Origin: Antarctobacter sediminis | GTDB taxonomy: Bacteria; Pseudomonadota; Alphaproteobacteria; Rhodobacterales; Rhodobacteraceae | Length of the DNA stretch: 64,000 nt | Reading direction: 5' to 3' | Assembly (NCBI RefSeq): GCF_019218285.1 | Contig: NZ_JAHUZG010000003.1 | Coordinates: 558,001 to 622,000 of the forward strand | Shown: positions 46,428 to 56,028 of the stretch, in pieces | Layout of the letters: every line of letters begins with the position of its first letter | Position numbering within the stretch: the first letter of the stretch is position 1 | Position numbers and translations under genes: made by a program | The notes under the pieces: generated by a model | Told to the model about the DNA's origin: nothing | What the model saw: the letters and a program-made list of their open reading frames with translations, nothing else | Databases searched by the model: none

Positions 46428-46466
46428 TCGTCGAGGCCCGTTGGCCACCACACATGGGACTTTGCA

Positions 46467-46489
46467 GAAGGCGCCGCATCGGCGCCTTC
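46467..46489 (+). terminator. Hairpin terminator after the PaaK-like gene
   Basis: GAAGGCGCC and GGCGCCTTC form a perfect nine-base stem around GCATC, followed by TTGCG. The remaining bases up to the next gene hold its promoter region. Confidence 0.7.
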
Positions 46490-46613
46490 TTGCGTGTCGG
46501 GGGCAGGCGGGGGGCAACTGGCAAACTGCCGCCCATTTTCCCCGGTCTTGCCGCTTGTCCTGTTGCCTGTTGGCAGTAGGCTTGCAGCAGACCATACGAC
46601 GGGGAGTAAGCTC

Positions 46614-48299
46614 ATGCGGATTTTGGCCCTGGCCCTTGCGGGCGCGGTTCTGGGCGCGAGCAGCGCCTTGGCAACGGGGGATGCTCTGGTGATCGGCAAC
46701 AGCCGGTACACGGCGGTTCAGACCCTCTTTGGTGCCCAGCGTGTCGCGGCGGCGGCGGATGCGCTTTATGAAAAGGGCTTTGACGTTTCCATGGTGCAGG
46801 ACGCGGATGCCGCCGAGATGCGCCGCGCCTTCGCCGAGTTCGCGGAAATGCTGGACGATGACGGCGGGCCGGTGGTGATCCTGCTGTCCGGTGCCTTCGT
46901 GCATGGCGTCGGCGGCAGCTATCTTGTCCCCGTGACGGGCAATGGCCGAATAGACGAGGCCGAAGTTCTGGTGCAGGGCTTTCCACTGGATGCGGCGCTG
47001 TCGGTGCTGTCGGCCTATCAGGGGCGGGCCTTTCTGGTTCTGGGCGAAAACGCGGCCGATCCGGAATTGGGGGCTTTCCTGTCCTCGGGATTGGGCAAGC
47101 TTGATATACCGCAAGGGGTGACGGTGATTCGCGGTCCGGCGGTGGATGTCGCCCGTTACGCGGCGCGGGATATGGCACGGTCCGGACGGTTCGTGCTGCG
47201 CGCGGCGATCGAATATGAACTGGATGTCGAGGGGTACGCGCCGCACACGCATGTCATCGTCCTGCCCGAGGATGTTGCCAAGCTCCGCGGCGCGACCGAA
47301 CCGCCGCGCCCCGATCCAACGGCCATCAGCCGCGCGGCGGACGATGCGGCCTGGCGGCTGGCGCAAGAGGCGGATTCGGCAGATGGCTATCGGACATATC
47401 TGGACGGCTTTCCCGAAGGGCTGCATGCGAACGCGGCGCGTCAGCGGCTGAATGCGCTGGATTCCGAGCCTTTCTACCGGGAGCGCCGGGTCGAGGAAGG
47501 GCTGGAACTGACCCGTGATCAACGGCGCAGCATCCAGCGGGCGCTTTCGATTCTGGGATATGACACGCGCGGCATCGACGGGATCTTTGGCAGCGGAACG
47601 CGCAAGGCGGTGACCGAATGGCAGGTGGCCTCGGGGCTGCCGGAAAGCGGCTATCTTGACCGAAGCCAGATCAACCGCCTTCAGACACAGGCCGCTGCCC
47701 GCGCCGAGGAACTGGAACGCGAGGCCGAGCGACGCCGCGTCGAGCGCGAATTGGCAGAACGCCAGTATTGGGAAGAGGTTGAACGGCGCGGCGATGAGGC
47801 CGGATTCCGTGACTACTTGCAGAAATACCCAGAGGGTCGATTCGCCGGGCAGGCGCGGGCCGTTCTGAAAGAGATCGACGAACGGCGCGCGGAACAGGCC
47901 GCGGGTCAGGATCGGCGCGATTGGGCGCAGGCGGCCCAGACCAACACGGTGCCCGCATATCGTGCCTATCTGCGTGACTGGCCCAACGGCGCTTTCCGCG
48001 CCGAAGCGGAACAGCGGATCGCGCTTTTGGGGCAAGATGCCGAAAAGATGCGGGATGCCGCCGCGGCCCGAAAGGAAGAGCAGGCGATGAACCTGAATTT
48101 CATCGCGCGCCAGATTGCCGAACAACGGCTGGATCAGCTTGGGATGAAGCCCGGCAAGGTGGACGGCCGATTTGACGACAACACCCGCGCAGCCTTGCGC
48201 CGCTATCAGGATTCGCGCGGCCTGCGGGTGTCGGGTTTTCTGGACGAACAGACGGTTGTCCGGCTGTTGGCGGATGGAATCGTGGGCGGGCGCAACTGA
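46614..48299 (+). CDS. Exported caspase-fold pseudoenzyme with two peptidoglycan-binding domains
   Basis: The 561-residue product has a signal peptide (1-20) and a C14 caspase-like domain (23-225). Two PG_binding_1 domains lie at 302-358 and 500-553. The catalytic positions are lost: the usual SGHG reads SGAF (A94) and LDAC reads LGEN (N146). The flanking fold motifs remain, namely ALVIGNSRY, GFDVSMV and GSYLVPV. Three W-x(n)-Y-x-x-YL-x-x-(F/Y/W)P-x-G repeats occur at about 246-280, 386-420 and 436-470, and a charged coil at 360-385. It is probably a periplasmic peptidoglycan-bound adaptor. ATG 46,614 has GGGGAG upstream. Confidence 0.85.
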   Translation: MRILALALAGAVLGASSALATGDALVIGNSRYTAVQTLFGAQRVAAAADALYEKGFDVSMVQDADAAEMRRAFAEFAEMLDDDGGPVVILLSGAFVHGVGGSYLVPVTGNGRIDEAEVLVQGFPLDAALSVLSAYQGRAFLVLGENAADPELGAFLSSGLGKLDIPQGVTVIRGPAVDVARYAARDMARSGRFVLRAAIEYELDVEGYAPHTHVIVLPEDVAKLRGATEPPRPDPTAISRAADDAAWRLAQEADSADGYRTYLDGFPEGLHANAARQRLNALDSEPFYRERRVEEGLELTRDQRRSIQRALSILGYDTRGIDGIFGSGTRKAVTEWQVASGLPESGYLDRSQINRLQTQAAARAEELEREAERRRVERELAERQYWEEVERRGDEAGFRDYLQKYPEGRFAGQARAVLKEIDERRAEQAAGQDRRDWAQAAQTNTVPAYRAYLRDWPNGAFRAEAEQRIALLGQDAEKMRDAAAARKEEQAMNLNFIARQIAEQRLDQLGMKPGKVDGRFDDNTRAALRRYQDSRGLRVSGFLDEQTVVRLLADGIVGGRN

Positions 48300-48392
48300 C
48301 TATCAGCGATCCGGGGCGGCGATTGATTCGCCGGCCTCCGGGCCAGTGTCGGGATCTGCTGCGTGGCCTGCCGGGGAAAGGTCCAGACAAGC

Positions 48393-48426
48393 AAAGACCC
48401 CGCAGGCGTGGCCAGCGGGGTCTTTT
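48393..48426. terminator. Strong hairpin terminator between the pseudocaspase gene and rpmJ
   Basis: AAAGACCCCGC pairs with GCGGGGTCTTT (11 bases, perfect) across an 11-base loop, with T-runs on both strands' outer sides, so it can serve both converging genes. Confidence 0.8.
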
Positions 48427-48499
48427 CTGATTGCGGTCCGGGTTGCCCCGGTGGTCCCTCAGAGGATCCAGCATATCGCCAGAACGGCGATACTGCGGT

Positions 48500-48625
48500 T
48501 CAGCCCTGACGAGCCTTGAATTTCCGCTGCGTCTTGTTGATCACGTAGACGCGGCCCTTACGGCGCACAACGCGGCAGTCGCGGTGGCGCTTTTTGAGCG
48601 AGCGGAGCGAGTTTACGACCTTCAT
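48500..48625 (-). CDS. rpmJ: Ribosomal protein bL36, cysteine-poor form
   Basis: The 41-residue basic protein starts [14 protein letters not shown] and continues with [20 protein letters not shown]. Only one cysteine (RDC) is left of the four zinc ligands, so this is the zinc-independent type, 41 rather than 37-38 residues long. AGGAGATGACG precedes the ATG. It is well separated from the main ribosomal operons, and tRNA-Val lies upstream on the same strand. Confidence 0.93.
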   Translation of the reverse strand: MKVVNSLRSLKKRHRDCRVVRRKGRVYVINKTQRKFKARQG

Positions 48626-48723
48626 CGTCATCTCCTGTCGTCGCGGCGCGCGAGCGCCATTGGTTGCGGCCAATACCCGGTTCTCCGAGAGGCAAGCCCC
48701 CCGGCGACCGGGTGATGAATTCA

Positions 48724-48798
48724 TGGTGGGCGATACTGGGATCGAACCAGTGACCCCTTCGATGTCAACGAAGTGCTCTACCGCTGAGCTAACCGCCC
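48724..48798 (-). tRNA. tRNA-Val (anticodon GAC)
   Basis: The minus strand folds into a full cloverleaf of 75 bases including an encoded CCA. The acceptor stem is GGGCGGT/ATCGCCC, the D-arm AGCTC...GAGC, the anticodon arm CTTCG-TTGACAT-CGAAG with anticodon GAC, and the T-arm contains GGTTCGATCC. It reads GUC and GUU valine codons. Confidence 0.96.
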
Positions 48799-48948
48799 TA
48801 TATGACCCTTGCACACCCTCCCAGAACCCTTGTGAAGTCCTCGGTGCTGCGCTCCGGTGGAGGGTCTATAAATGGCTTCTCAGCGGGGATCAAGGGCTTT
48901 TGGCTAGAGATGAATTTGGTCTATTCTCGACCGCGAAAAGGAGAGCGG

Positions 48949-49812
48949 ATGCCCGAAACCTCTTATCATTTGCACCTGCCAGAGGCCCCCACCTCCTGCG
49001 TGGTTTTTGCTTCGCCGCATTCGGGGCGGGACTATCCGCAAAGCTTTCTGAGCACCACGATTCTCGACGCACATGGCATCCGGACCTCGGAAGACGCCTA
49101 TGTTGACCGTCTGTTCGACTGTGCGCCGCAATTCGGGGCCGCATTGCTATGTGCGAATGCGCCGCGTGCCTATGTGGATCTCAACCGCGCCGCGGATGAA
49201 CTGGACCCGGCCCTGATCGAAGGGTTGCGGCGCGGTGGGCATAATCCGCGTGTGGCCAGCGGACTGGGCGTGGTACCTCGGGTCGTGGCAAATGGCCGGG
49301 CGATCTATCGCGGCAAGCTGACGCGGGTCGAGGCTGACAGCCGAATCACGCGCATCTGGCAGCCCTATCACGACCGTTTGCAGGAATTGCTCTCTGAGGC
49401 ACGGAGCCGATTCGGGCAGGCGATCCTGATCGACTGTCATTCGATGCCGCACGAGGCGCTGGATGGCACGCACCGGTCAGGCGGTCGTCGCCCGGAAATC
49501 GTGATCGGCGATCGGTTCGGCGCGTCGGCCCGCCCCGAGATCGTCGAACGTGTCGAGGCCGCGTTTGCCGCCGCTGGTTTCGTGGTCGCGCGGAATGCGC
49601 CCTTTGCCGGAGCCTATACGACCCAGCACTACGGACGCCCTGCGCGCAAACAACATGCCGTTCAGGTGGAAATCGACCGGGCCATTTACATGGATGAGGC
49701 GCGAATCACGCCCCGGCCTGACTTTGAGGCGGTGCGCGACCAGCTGCGGGGCGTGGTGGCGGAACTGGCCGCGCTTGGCGGCGAAGACACCCGGCAACTG
49801 GCCGCCGAATAG
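48949..49812 (+). CDS. N-formylglutamate amidohydrolase family protein
   Basis: The 287-residue enzyme has the family motifs FASPHSGRDYP near the N-terminus, NRAADELDP and IDCHSMPHEALDG. Members hydrolyse N-formylglutamate, the last step of one histidine-degradation route (HutG type), or related amides. No hut genes are adjacent, so the substrate may differ. AAAAGGAGAG lies before ATG 48,949; the longer frame upstream runs back to the tRNA edge and lacks a site. It converges on lpxK with an eight-base gap. Confidence 0.85.
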   Translation: MPETSYHLHLPEAPTSCVVFASPHSGRDYPQSFLSTTILDAHGIRTSEDAYVDRLFDCAPQFGAALLCANAPRAYVDLNRAADELDPALIEGLRRGGHNPRVASGLGVVPRVVANGRAIYRGKLTRVEADSRITRIWQPYHDRLQELLSEARSRFGQAILIDCHSMPHEALDGTHRSGGRRPEIVIGDRFGASARPEIVERVEAAFAAAGFVVARNAPFAGAYTTQHYGRPARKQHAVQVEIDRAIYMDEARITPRPDFEAVRDQLRGVVAELAALGGEDTRQLAAE

Positions 49813-49820
49813 CTCTGGCG

Positions 49821-50822
49821 TCAGCCGGTTTTGGGAAACAGCCGGTCCAACTCTGCGTCCAATGGGGCGGGGTCTGTGATCTCTAGCCGGACAGGCAGGG
49901 TCAGCACTTCGTGTCGCACCTCTGCGGGCAGGCGCACGGCGTCCTTTTCCGTTGTGACCAGTTGCGCGCCCAGCAGTTGCGATTCACGCAGCAGGCGGGT
50001 GATCAGCGCCGGTGTAAAGGGTTGATGGTCCTCCAGCGCCTCGGCACGTCGGATGTCGGCCCCCAGTCCGCGCAGGGTGGCAAAGAATTTTTCCGGATGC
50101 CCGATCCCTGCAAACGCCAGTGTCGGCAGGCCGTCCCAATCCATGCCAGTTTGCAGCGGCGCAAGCTGCCCGGTCAGATGCGGCAAGGTCACTTGCCGCC
50201 CCCAAGTTTCGGCAAAGCGTTTCTGGGCCGCGGCTGCGCCGATGGACAGCAACAGGTCGCCGCGGGCCAGCCCCTTGGCAACAGGTTCGCGCAAGGGGCC
50301 CGCGGGCAGGCAGCGCCCGTTTCCGAATCCCGCAACCGCATCGACGCAGATCACGGTCAGGTCCTTGGCCACGTCGGGGTTCTGCAAGCCGTCGTCCAAC
50401 AGGATGACATCCGCGCCCGCGGCTTCGGCGGCTTTGGCCCCGGCGGCGCGGTCCTTGGCCACCCAAGCGGGGCAAAAGGCGGCGATCAGCAGGGGTTCAT
50501 CGCCAGTGTCCTCGGCTGTGTGGCCGTAAGGATCAACCTGAATCGGTCCGGTCAGTTGCCCGCCATAGCCGCGTGACACCACATGCGGGGTCAGCCCGCG
50601 TGAGATCAGGCGCTGGACCAGCGCGATCACGGTCGGGGTCTTGCCTGTGCCGCCCGCATTGACGTTTCCAACGCAGATGACAGGCACGCCGGGCCGCGCC
50701 CGGGCCGGGCGGGCCACCCGGCGGGCCGTGGCCCCGGCGGTCAACCAACCCAGCGGCGCAAGCACGCGGGCCTGCCATGCCGGTGCATCCGGCGGCGTTT
50801 GCCAGAATCGGGGCGGGCGCAT
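49821..50822 (-). CDS. lpxK: Tetraacyldisaccharide 4'-kinase LpxK
   Basis: LpxK phosphorylates the 4' position of the lipid A precursor at the inner face of the membrane. The 333-residue protein has Walker A in [13 protein letters not shown] and the block [18 protein letters not shown], typical of LpxK, with an N-terminal amphipathic region and a C-terminal domain. Its ATG overlaps the stop of waaA by one base (TGATG). Confidence 0.93.
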   Translation of the reverse strand: MRPPRFWQTPPDAPAWQARVLAPLGWLTAGATARRVARPARARPGVPVICVGNVNAGGTGKTPTVIALVQRLISRGLTPHVVSRGYGGQLTGPIQVDPYGHTAEDTGDEPLLIAAFCPAWVAKDRAAGAKAAEAAGADVILLDDGLQNPDVAKDLTVICVDAVAGFGNGRCLPAGPLREPVAKGLARGDLLLSIGAAAAQKRFAETWGRQVTLPHLTGQLAPLQTGMDWDGLPTLAFAGIGHPEKFFATLRGLGADIRRAEALEDHQPFTPALITRLLRESQLLGAQLVTTEKDAVRLPAEVRHEVLTLPVRLEITDPAPLDAELDRLFPKTG

Positions 50823-52027
50823 CAGGCCGAGGCCTCTGCATCGAGATGTTCAAAGACCTCGGCCAGCACGCGGTCGACCAGTTGCGCACCCGAAGAAATC
50901 ACGTCCCAGCCTGCATGGGCCATGGTGGCGGCCTGATCCGGCGCAACCAGATGCGACACCGCCGCCCCCAGCGAGTCGGCGTCTCGCACGATCCGGGCCG
51001 CGCCTGCGCTGACCAACCGGGAATAGGCTTCGAGGTGGCCCCCCACGTTCGGACCGTACAGCACCGCAGTGCCCAGAGCCGCCGCCTCGAACGGGTCTTC
51101 GCCGCTGCCGCCGGTGGTCAGTGATCCGCCGACAAAGGCCAGCGGTGCCAGCCTGTACCATAGGCCCAGTTCCTCGGGGCCGCCCGCCAGCAGGATCTGG
51201 GTGTTTTCATCGGGCATCTCGCCATTTTCCCAGTCGCAGACACGCATCTGGTCGCCGCGTACCATGCGGGCGATCCGCGCGGCATCGGCGGCGCTTTGCG
51301 GCGCGATCACCAGCAAAAGCCGATGGGCGAGGCGGCTGGCCTGCCTGTGGGCGTACAGCACGTCCCCGGCTTCGTCCGCGCGCAGGCGGGCCGCCAGCCA
51401 GACAGGGCGACCGGCCAGGAGGCCCGTGATTTCCTCGTGCAATCCGTCCGCGCATTCCAGCGGCGCCTCGGTGTCAAGGAAGGGGGTGGCGTCATGTACG
51501 CGGGTGCCTTCGATTCCCAGCCGACGCAGGCGGCGGCTGGCCTCGGGGCCGGTGGTATACAGGCTGTGGAACAGCGACAGCACCGCCGGCGCGGGATCGG
51601 GAAGCCAGCGCGGGGCCTCGGCCTGAAAAGGCGTATCGGACAGGCCAAGCGCAATCATGTGGCTGCCGGATTCCGCAAGGGCGGTCAGCAGGCCGGGGCG
51701 CAGGGTTTGACCGGTCCACAGCGTTACATCCGGGCGCAGGCGGCGGACGGTGCGCAGGTCTTCGGCTGAGACGTCGCGGGGCAGGGGAACGCCGGGGGTG
51801 CCATTGCGACCGTTCGGGCGGCCGCTGAGCCAGAAGGTGATCTCGGGGCGCTGGACGGTCAGTCGCGCCGCAAGACTGGCCATGGCGCGGCCGCTTTCGC
51901 GATCTTCGGCAAAACCCCAGACCAGCGGGCCGGTGGGGCGCTGCGGCCATGTCGGAGCTTCGCCGGGGGCGGACGCGCTGCGCGCATAGGCCAGGTAGGC
52001 CGACAGACTCAGCGCCCGGCGCACCAT
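50822..52027 (-). CDS. waaA: 3-deoxy-D-manno-octulosonic acid transferase
   Basis: WaaA adds Kdo to lipid IVA. The 401-residue GT30 glycosyltransferase shows [15 protein letters not shown] near the N-terminus (in place of the usual HxxSxGE), [17 protein letters not shown], and the C-terminal [32 protein letters not shown] nucleotide-sugar site. The start is ATG 52,027, after DUF4170; no strong ribosome site is seen, so coupling with the upstream gene is likely. The weak N-terminal conservation is typical of the Rhodobacterales branch as I recall. Confidence 0.87.
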   Translation of the reverse strand: MVRRALSLSAYLAYARSASAPGEAPTWPQRPTGPLVWGFAEDRESGRAMASLAARLTVQRPEITFWLSGRPNGRNGTPGVPLPRDVSAEDLRTVRRLRPDVTLWTGQTLRPGLLTALAESGSHMIALGLSDTPFQAEAPRWLPDPAPAVLSLFHSLYTTGPEASRRLRRLGIEGTRVHDATPFLDTEAPLECADGLHEEITGLLAGRPVWLAARLRADEAGDVLYAHRQASRLAHRLLLVIAPQSAADAARIARMVRGDQMRVCDWENGEMPDENTQILLAGGPEELGLWYRLAPLAFVGGSLTTGGSGEDPFEAAALGTAVLYGPNVGGHLEAYSRLVSAGAARIVRDADSLGAAVSHLVAPDQAATMAHAGWDVISSGAQLVDRVLAEVFEHLDAEASA

Positions 52028-52031
52028 GGGA

Positions 52032-52271
52032 TCAGCCCAGTTCCTCGGTCGAGGACGCCTCTTGGCCTTCTTCGCGCAAGCGGTGCAGGTGGGCGATGAA
52101 ATAGCGCATGTGGGCATTGTCCACGGTACGCTGCGCCTCTGCCTTCCAGGCGTTGTAGGCCTCTTGATAGTTCGGAAAGATGCCGACGACATGCAGGTCG
52201 TTGACGTCCTTGAAGACTGTTTTCGTCGGATCGACGAGTTCGCCGCCGAAGACAAGGTGAAGGCGTTGCAT
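52032..52271 (-). CDS. DUF4170 protein
   Basis: The 79-residue protein reads LHLVFGGELVDPTKTVFKDVNDLHVVGIFPNYQEAYNAWKAEAQRTVDNA, the DUF4170 pattern. It has no signal peptide or catalytic motif. In related bacteria as I recall it precedes waaA and lpxK, as here, so a role linked to lipid A/Kdo synthesis is suspected. AGAGGATC precedes the ATG. Confidence 0.87.
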   Translation of the reverse strand: MQRLHLVFGGELVDPTKTVFKDVNDLHVVGIFPNYQEAYNAWKAEAQRTVDNAHMRYFIAHLHRLREEGQEASSTEELG

Positions 52272-52410
52272 GGGCGCGATCCTCTGCTGTGACGCGTTGC
52301 GCGCGACCCTAGCGATACCGCGCAAAGGGTCAAGCCGGGGCGCGGGGCGGGACCAGTTCGCGCCGATCATTTTCGGCCGTTCGTTAATTCCTTGTTACAC
52401 GAATCGCCTA

Positions 52411-52440
52411 TTGACCGATTGCGCACACGTGTGCTCACGT
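52411..52440 (+). promoter_or_regulatory. Promoter/operator region of the phosphodiester import cassette
   Basis: TTGACC (52,411-52,416) resembles a -35 box. A perfect 12-base palindrome, GCACACGTGTGC (52,423-52,434), with a central CG as in LacI-type operators, falls within the -35/-10 spacer. It is a candidate operator for the LacI regulator encoded at the cassette's far end. Confidence 0.5.
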
Positions 52441-52482
52441 AAGAAACGCCTTGCTCTCAAACCTTGAAACGGGACCTTGACC

Positions 52483-53829
52483 ATGACCATCCTGCGTAAA
52501 TTCCTTGCCACTACCGCGCTTGTCTGCGCCGGCACCGCGGCCCTGGCCGAAGATGTCACCATCACAGTCTGGGCCGGTGGCTCGAACGATTCTGACAGCT
52601 ATCGCATGGACGCCATCGAACTGGCTGCCGAAATGCTGATGCGCGAACGCGCCATCGAAGGCGAAGAGCTGACCATCACCATCGAGAAAAAGCGCGACTT
52701 TGGCGGCTGGGAAGAATTCAAGCAGGCCGTGACCCTCGCGGCAGAGGCCGGCACCGCGCCGAACATCGTTGTTACCTCGCATCTCGACATCGCGCCCTGG
52801 TCGCAGGCGGGTCTGATCGTCCCGGTCGAAGATTACCTCGACCTTGATGCATGGCCGCTGAACGACATCTACGACAACCTGATGGAAATTGCCGCCTATG
52901 ACGGTGTCCAGTGGGGTCTGCCGCAGGATGCCGAAAGCCGCCCGTTCTTTTTCTGGAAAGACACCATGAAGGGCATCGGTTACACAGACGAGGAAATCGC
53001 TGCGCTGCCCGCCATGGTCGAAGCTGGTGAATATACCCTGCAAAACGTTCTGGCCGACGCCAAGAAAGCCGTGGACATGGGCCTTGTCGAAGAGGGCTAT
53101 GGGTTTTACCCGCGCGTGTCGAACGGCCCCGACTATGCCCAGTTCTACCAGTCCTTCGGTGGTGTCCTTCAGGATCCCGAAACCGGCAAGCTGGTTCTGG
53201 ACAAGGTCGCGATGGAAGAAATGTACCAGTTCTTCGTCGATGCCGTGGCCGCAGGCGTGACCCGCAAGAACCACATCGGCACTGACTGGGCGCAGTGGTA
53301 CAGCGAAGTCGCCAACGGCAAGGCCGCGCTGTGGCACGGCGGCACCTGGCACTATGCCCGTTACACCGGCAAGGAAGGCAACACCGATTTCTTCGGCACG
53401 ATCGAATTCTCGCTGATCCCCGCCGGCAACGAAAAGGGCCGCGCGAACACCATTACACATCCGCTGGTCTATCTGATCACCGATCAGGCCGATGACGACC
53501 ACGAGGATATTGCCGCACAACTGGTCAAGATTGCCTCCGAGCCGCGCATGAACACGCTGCACGCCATCAAGTCGGCGCATCTTGGCATTTCGCACCAGCA
53601 GTCCAACATCGAGCTTTACTCGAATGACCGCTGGGCATCCGAAGCCACCGACCGTCTTCTGGGCCATGCAAACGCACAGCCCAACCATGTCCAGTACGGC
53701 GTTTTCTCCGAGGCGCTGTGGAAAGGACTCGAGGCCGCCTGGACCGGCGTCAAGACCCCGGCAGAGGCGGTTGCCGAGGTCGAGGCCGAGCTCAAGGCCA
53801 AGCTGGGTGACGAACTGATCGTTCGCTGA
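52483..53829 (+). CDS. Sugar-type ABC transporter substrate-binding protein
   Basis: The 448-residue periplasmic protein has a signal peptide (KFLATTALVCAGTAALAE) and a type II binding fold of the sugar/glycerol-phosphate (UgpB/MalE) class. VTITVWAGGSNDSDSYR opens the mature part and GKAALWHGGTWHYARYTG lies near the hinge. ATG 52,483 is preferred over TTG 52,477. The downstream glycerophosphodiesterase suggests a glycerophosphodiester ligand. It is the first gene of the cassette and the likely regulated one. Confidence 0.88.
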   Translation: MTILRKFLATTALVCAGTAALAEDVTITVWAGGSNDSDSYRMDAIELAAEMLMRERAIEGEELTITIEKKRDFGGWEEFKQAVTLAAEAGTAPNIVVTSHLDIAPWSQAGLIVPVEDYLDLDAWPLNDIYDNLMEIAAYDGVQWGLPQDAESRPFFFWKDTMKGIGYTDEEIAALPAMVEAGEYTLQNVLADAKKAVDMGLVEEGYGFYPRVSNGPDYAQFYQSFGGVLQDPETGKLVLDKVAMEEMYQFFVDAVAAGVTRKNHIGTDWAQWYSEVANGKAALWHGGTWHYARYTGKEGNTDFFGTIEFSLIPAGNEKGRANTITHPLVYLITDQADDDHEDIAAQLVKIASEPRMNTLHAIKSAHLGISHQQSNIELYSNDRWASEATDRLLGHANAQPNHVQYGVFSEALWKGLEAAWTGVKTPAEAVAEVEAELKAKLGDELIVR

Positions 53830-53894
53830 CCCGCACCGGCAGGAGGCATCCCCACGGTGTCTCCTGCCACCCATACTATTTCGGAGGTCGCGAC

Positions 53895-55196
53895 ATGACG
53901 CGCATGAGCTGGCTGGGGCTGGGCTTTCTTTCTCCCGCCCTGATCGTGGTGGTATTGTTTTTCCTGGCACCGGTGATCCTGACCGGGTTCTTTGCCTTTA
54001 CCAACATGAGCACGGCCACCGGCATCACGGGTGGCGAATATACACTGACGCAAAGCTCGGTGCGGGCGCTGCGCGATGCGGGCCTTTCCGACTCCAGTGC
54101 CGCGGTGCTGGAGGATGCAGGTTATGTCGTTGACGACAAAGGCTTGGCCGCGCTGGCCGAGACCTTCGATCAGGCTACCGCCGATGAATTTGCCAAGCTG
54201 CATGCCGGTGCCCGGTTTTCCGACCGGCGTGACATCGAGCGCGCCTTGAAAGACCTGCGCGACAATCGCATCCGCAAGACGCGCGATCGCAAGGCCGCGG
54301 CGGAACTGTTCAAACGCTCGGTTCTGAATGAACGCTTCGAAACCGAAGAAGGTTTTCGCGCCGCGTTGACCGAGGCAAACGTCCCGCCGGCGGATCACGA
54401 TCAGATCGCGGCGCAGGCCTATACCGGCTGGGTCTGGACGACCGACAACATCAAGCTGCTGTTCACCCTGTCGTCCTCCTGGCGCTATGCAGGCAACACG
54501 GCGATCTACGTGCTGTTCACGCTGGCCTTCAACGTGGGCTTCGGGCTGTTCCTTGCGCTGTCGACCTTCTACCTGCCAACGCGTCAGGCGGCGACCTTCC
54601 GGGCCATCTGGTTCCTGCCGCGCATCCTGCCTCCGGTCCTCTATGTGCTGATGTGGAAATGGTTCACCTGGGACACCGGTTTTATCTCGACCGTCACCGG
54701 GTACTTCGGGATGAGCCCGAAAAACTGGATGCTTGACACCTCAACCCATGCATGGGTCGCCGTGGTGCTGATCAACGGTTTTGTCGGCGCGTCGATGGGG
54801 ATGATCCTGTTTTCTTCTGCGATCCGGGCGATCCCATCGTCGATGCTGTACGCCTCCGAAGTGGACGGCGCGAACCGCTGGCAGCAGGTGCGCTATATCA
54901 TCCTGCCCCAACTGCGCTGGCCGATCCTGTTCACGACCTCGTACCAGACGCTCTCTTTGCTGACCTCCTTCGAATACATCCTGCTATCGACCGACGGCGG
55001 ACCGGGCCGGTCGACCGAGGTCTGGGCGCTGGCCGCCTATCACACTGCGCTGAACAACTATGGCGGCAACCTGCAATACGGTCTTGGCGCGGCCTTTGCG
55101 CTGATCCTCGTGGTGATCGGCATCCTTGCCAGCCTGTTCTACCTGCGCCTGTTCAACTTCCGCACGCTTGTCGGCAAGCCGCTGATCGAAGGATAA
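53895..55196 (+). CDS. Sugar-type ABC transporter permease, MalF-like, with large extracytoplasmic insert
   Basis: The 433-residue permease is longer than the usual 290-320. Between the first membrane segment (about 10-35) and the conserved core lies a soluble insert of about 120-135 residues (from TATGITGGEYT to about DHDQIAAQAY), comparable in position to the MalF P2 loop. The core ends with the coupling motif EVDGANRWQQVRYIILPQL. GGAGG precedes the ATG. The insert is rich in charged helix (DRRDIERALKDLRDNRIRKTRDRKAAAELF). Confidence 0.9.
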   Translation: MTRMSWLGLGFLSPALIVVVLFFLAPVILTGFFAFTNMSTATGITGGEYTLTQSSVRALRDAGLSDSSAAVLEDAGYVVDDKGLAALAETFDQATADEFAKLHAGARFSDRRDIERALKDLRDNRIRKTRDRKAAAELFKRSVLNERFETEEGFRAALTEANVPPADHDQIAAQAYTGWVWTTDNIKLLFTLSSSWRYAGNTAIYVLFTLAFNVGFGLFLALSTFYLPTRQAATFRAIWFLPRILPPVLYVLMWKWFTWDTGFISTVTGYFGMSPKNWMLDTSTHAWVAVVLINGFVGASMGMILFSSAIRAIPSSMLYASEVDGANRWQQVRYIILPQLRWPILFTTSYQTLSLLTSFEYILLSTDGGPGRSTEVWALAAYHTALNNYGGNLQYGLGAAFALILVVIGILASLFYLRLFNFRTLVGKPLIEG

Positions 55197-55200
55197 GCCC

Positions 55201-56028
55201 ATGCGACACAACTTCAGAAACTGGCCCGTTCTGGTGGTCCTGACGGTCTTTTCGCTGCCGCTGGTCATCATGTTCGCCTTCCAGCTGATCGACAGCTTTA
55301 CCGTCAAGACACCGGGGTCGCTGATCCCCGAAAGCTTTACACTCCAGCATTTCCGCTTTCTCTGGGAAGAGCTGGACAGCGGTCGCGCGGGTATCTGGCA
55401 GGTGACGCTGAACACCTTCATCTTTGCCACCACCACGGCGGCAATCGTGACGGCGGTTTCGCTGACTTCGGGGTATGCGCTGTCGCGGCTGAACTTTCCG
55501 GCGCGGGGATTCTTTCTTGCCGGTCTGATCGTGCTGCACGCCTTTCCGACCGTGACGCTGATCATCGCGATCTTCCTGATCCTCCAGATCCTTGGACTGT
55601 ATGACACGCTGGTTGGCGTCATCATCGTCAAGACCGCGCTGGAACTGCCTTTTGGCATCTGGATCATGAAGGGTTTCTACGACACCGTCCCGTGGGAAAT
55701 CGAAATGGCCGGCGTGCAGGACGGAGCCAGCCGGTTCCGCGTCTGGTGGCAGCTTGTCCTGCCGCAGGTGCAGCCCGGTCTGATGGCGATCCTGATCTTT
55801 TCCTTCCTGTCCGGCTGGTCGGAATTCGTCTTGCCGCTGGTTTTGGCGCCGGGGGCCGAAGCGCAGGTCCTTGCGACCTACATGCAGGCCCTGATCCTCG
55901 ACGATACCAAGGCGGACTTTGATCTCTTCAAGGCGGTGGGCCTGTTCTACGCCCTGCCTGTCGTGGTGATCTACGTGATCTTCCAGAACAAACTCATGAA
56001 CATCTACGGCGGAGGTTCGAAAGGCTGA
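55201..56028 (+). CDS. Sugar-type ABC transporter permease, MalG-like
   Basis: The 275-residue permease has six membrane segments and the coupling loop EMAGVQDGASRFRVWWQLVLPQVQPGLMAI. It pairs with the larger MalF-like subunit. It starts four bases after the previous stop, and its own stop overlaps the ATPase start (TGATG). Confidence 0.91.
   Translation: MRHNFRNWPVLVVLTVFSLPLVIMFAFQLIDSFTVKTPGSLIPESFTLQHFRFLWEELDSGRAGIWQVTLNTFIFATTTAAIVTAVSLTSGYALSRLNFPARGFFLAGLIVLHAFPTVTLIIAIFLILQILGLYDTLVGVIIVKTALELPFGIWIMKGFYDTVPWEIEMAGVQDGASRFRVWWQLVLPQVQPGLMAILIFSFLSGWSEFVLPLVLAPGAEAQVLATYMQALILDDTKADFDLFKAVGLFYALPVVVIYVIFQNKLMNIYGGGSKG

Noticed and set aside
45165-48125. 986-residue minus-strand frame opposite the PaaK-like and pseudocaspase genes
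   Set aside because: It runs across two plus-strand genes, their promoter and a terminator, and contains no recognisable domain.
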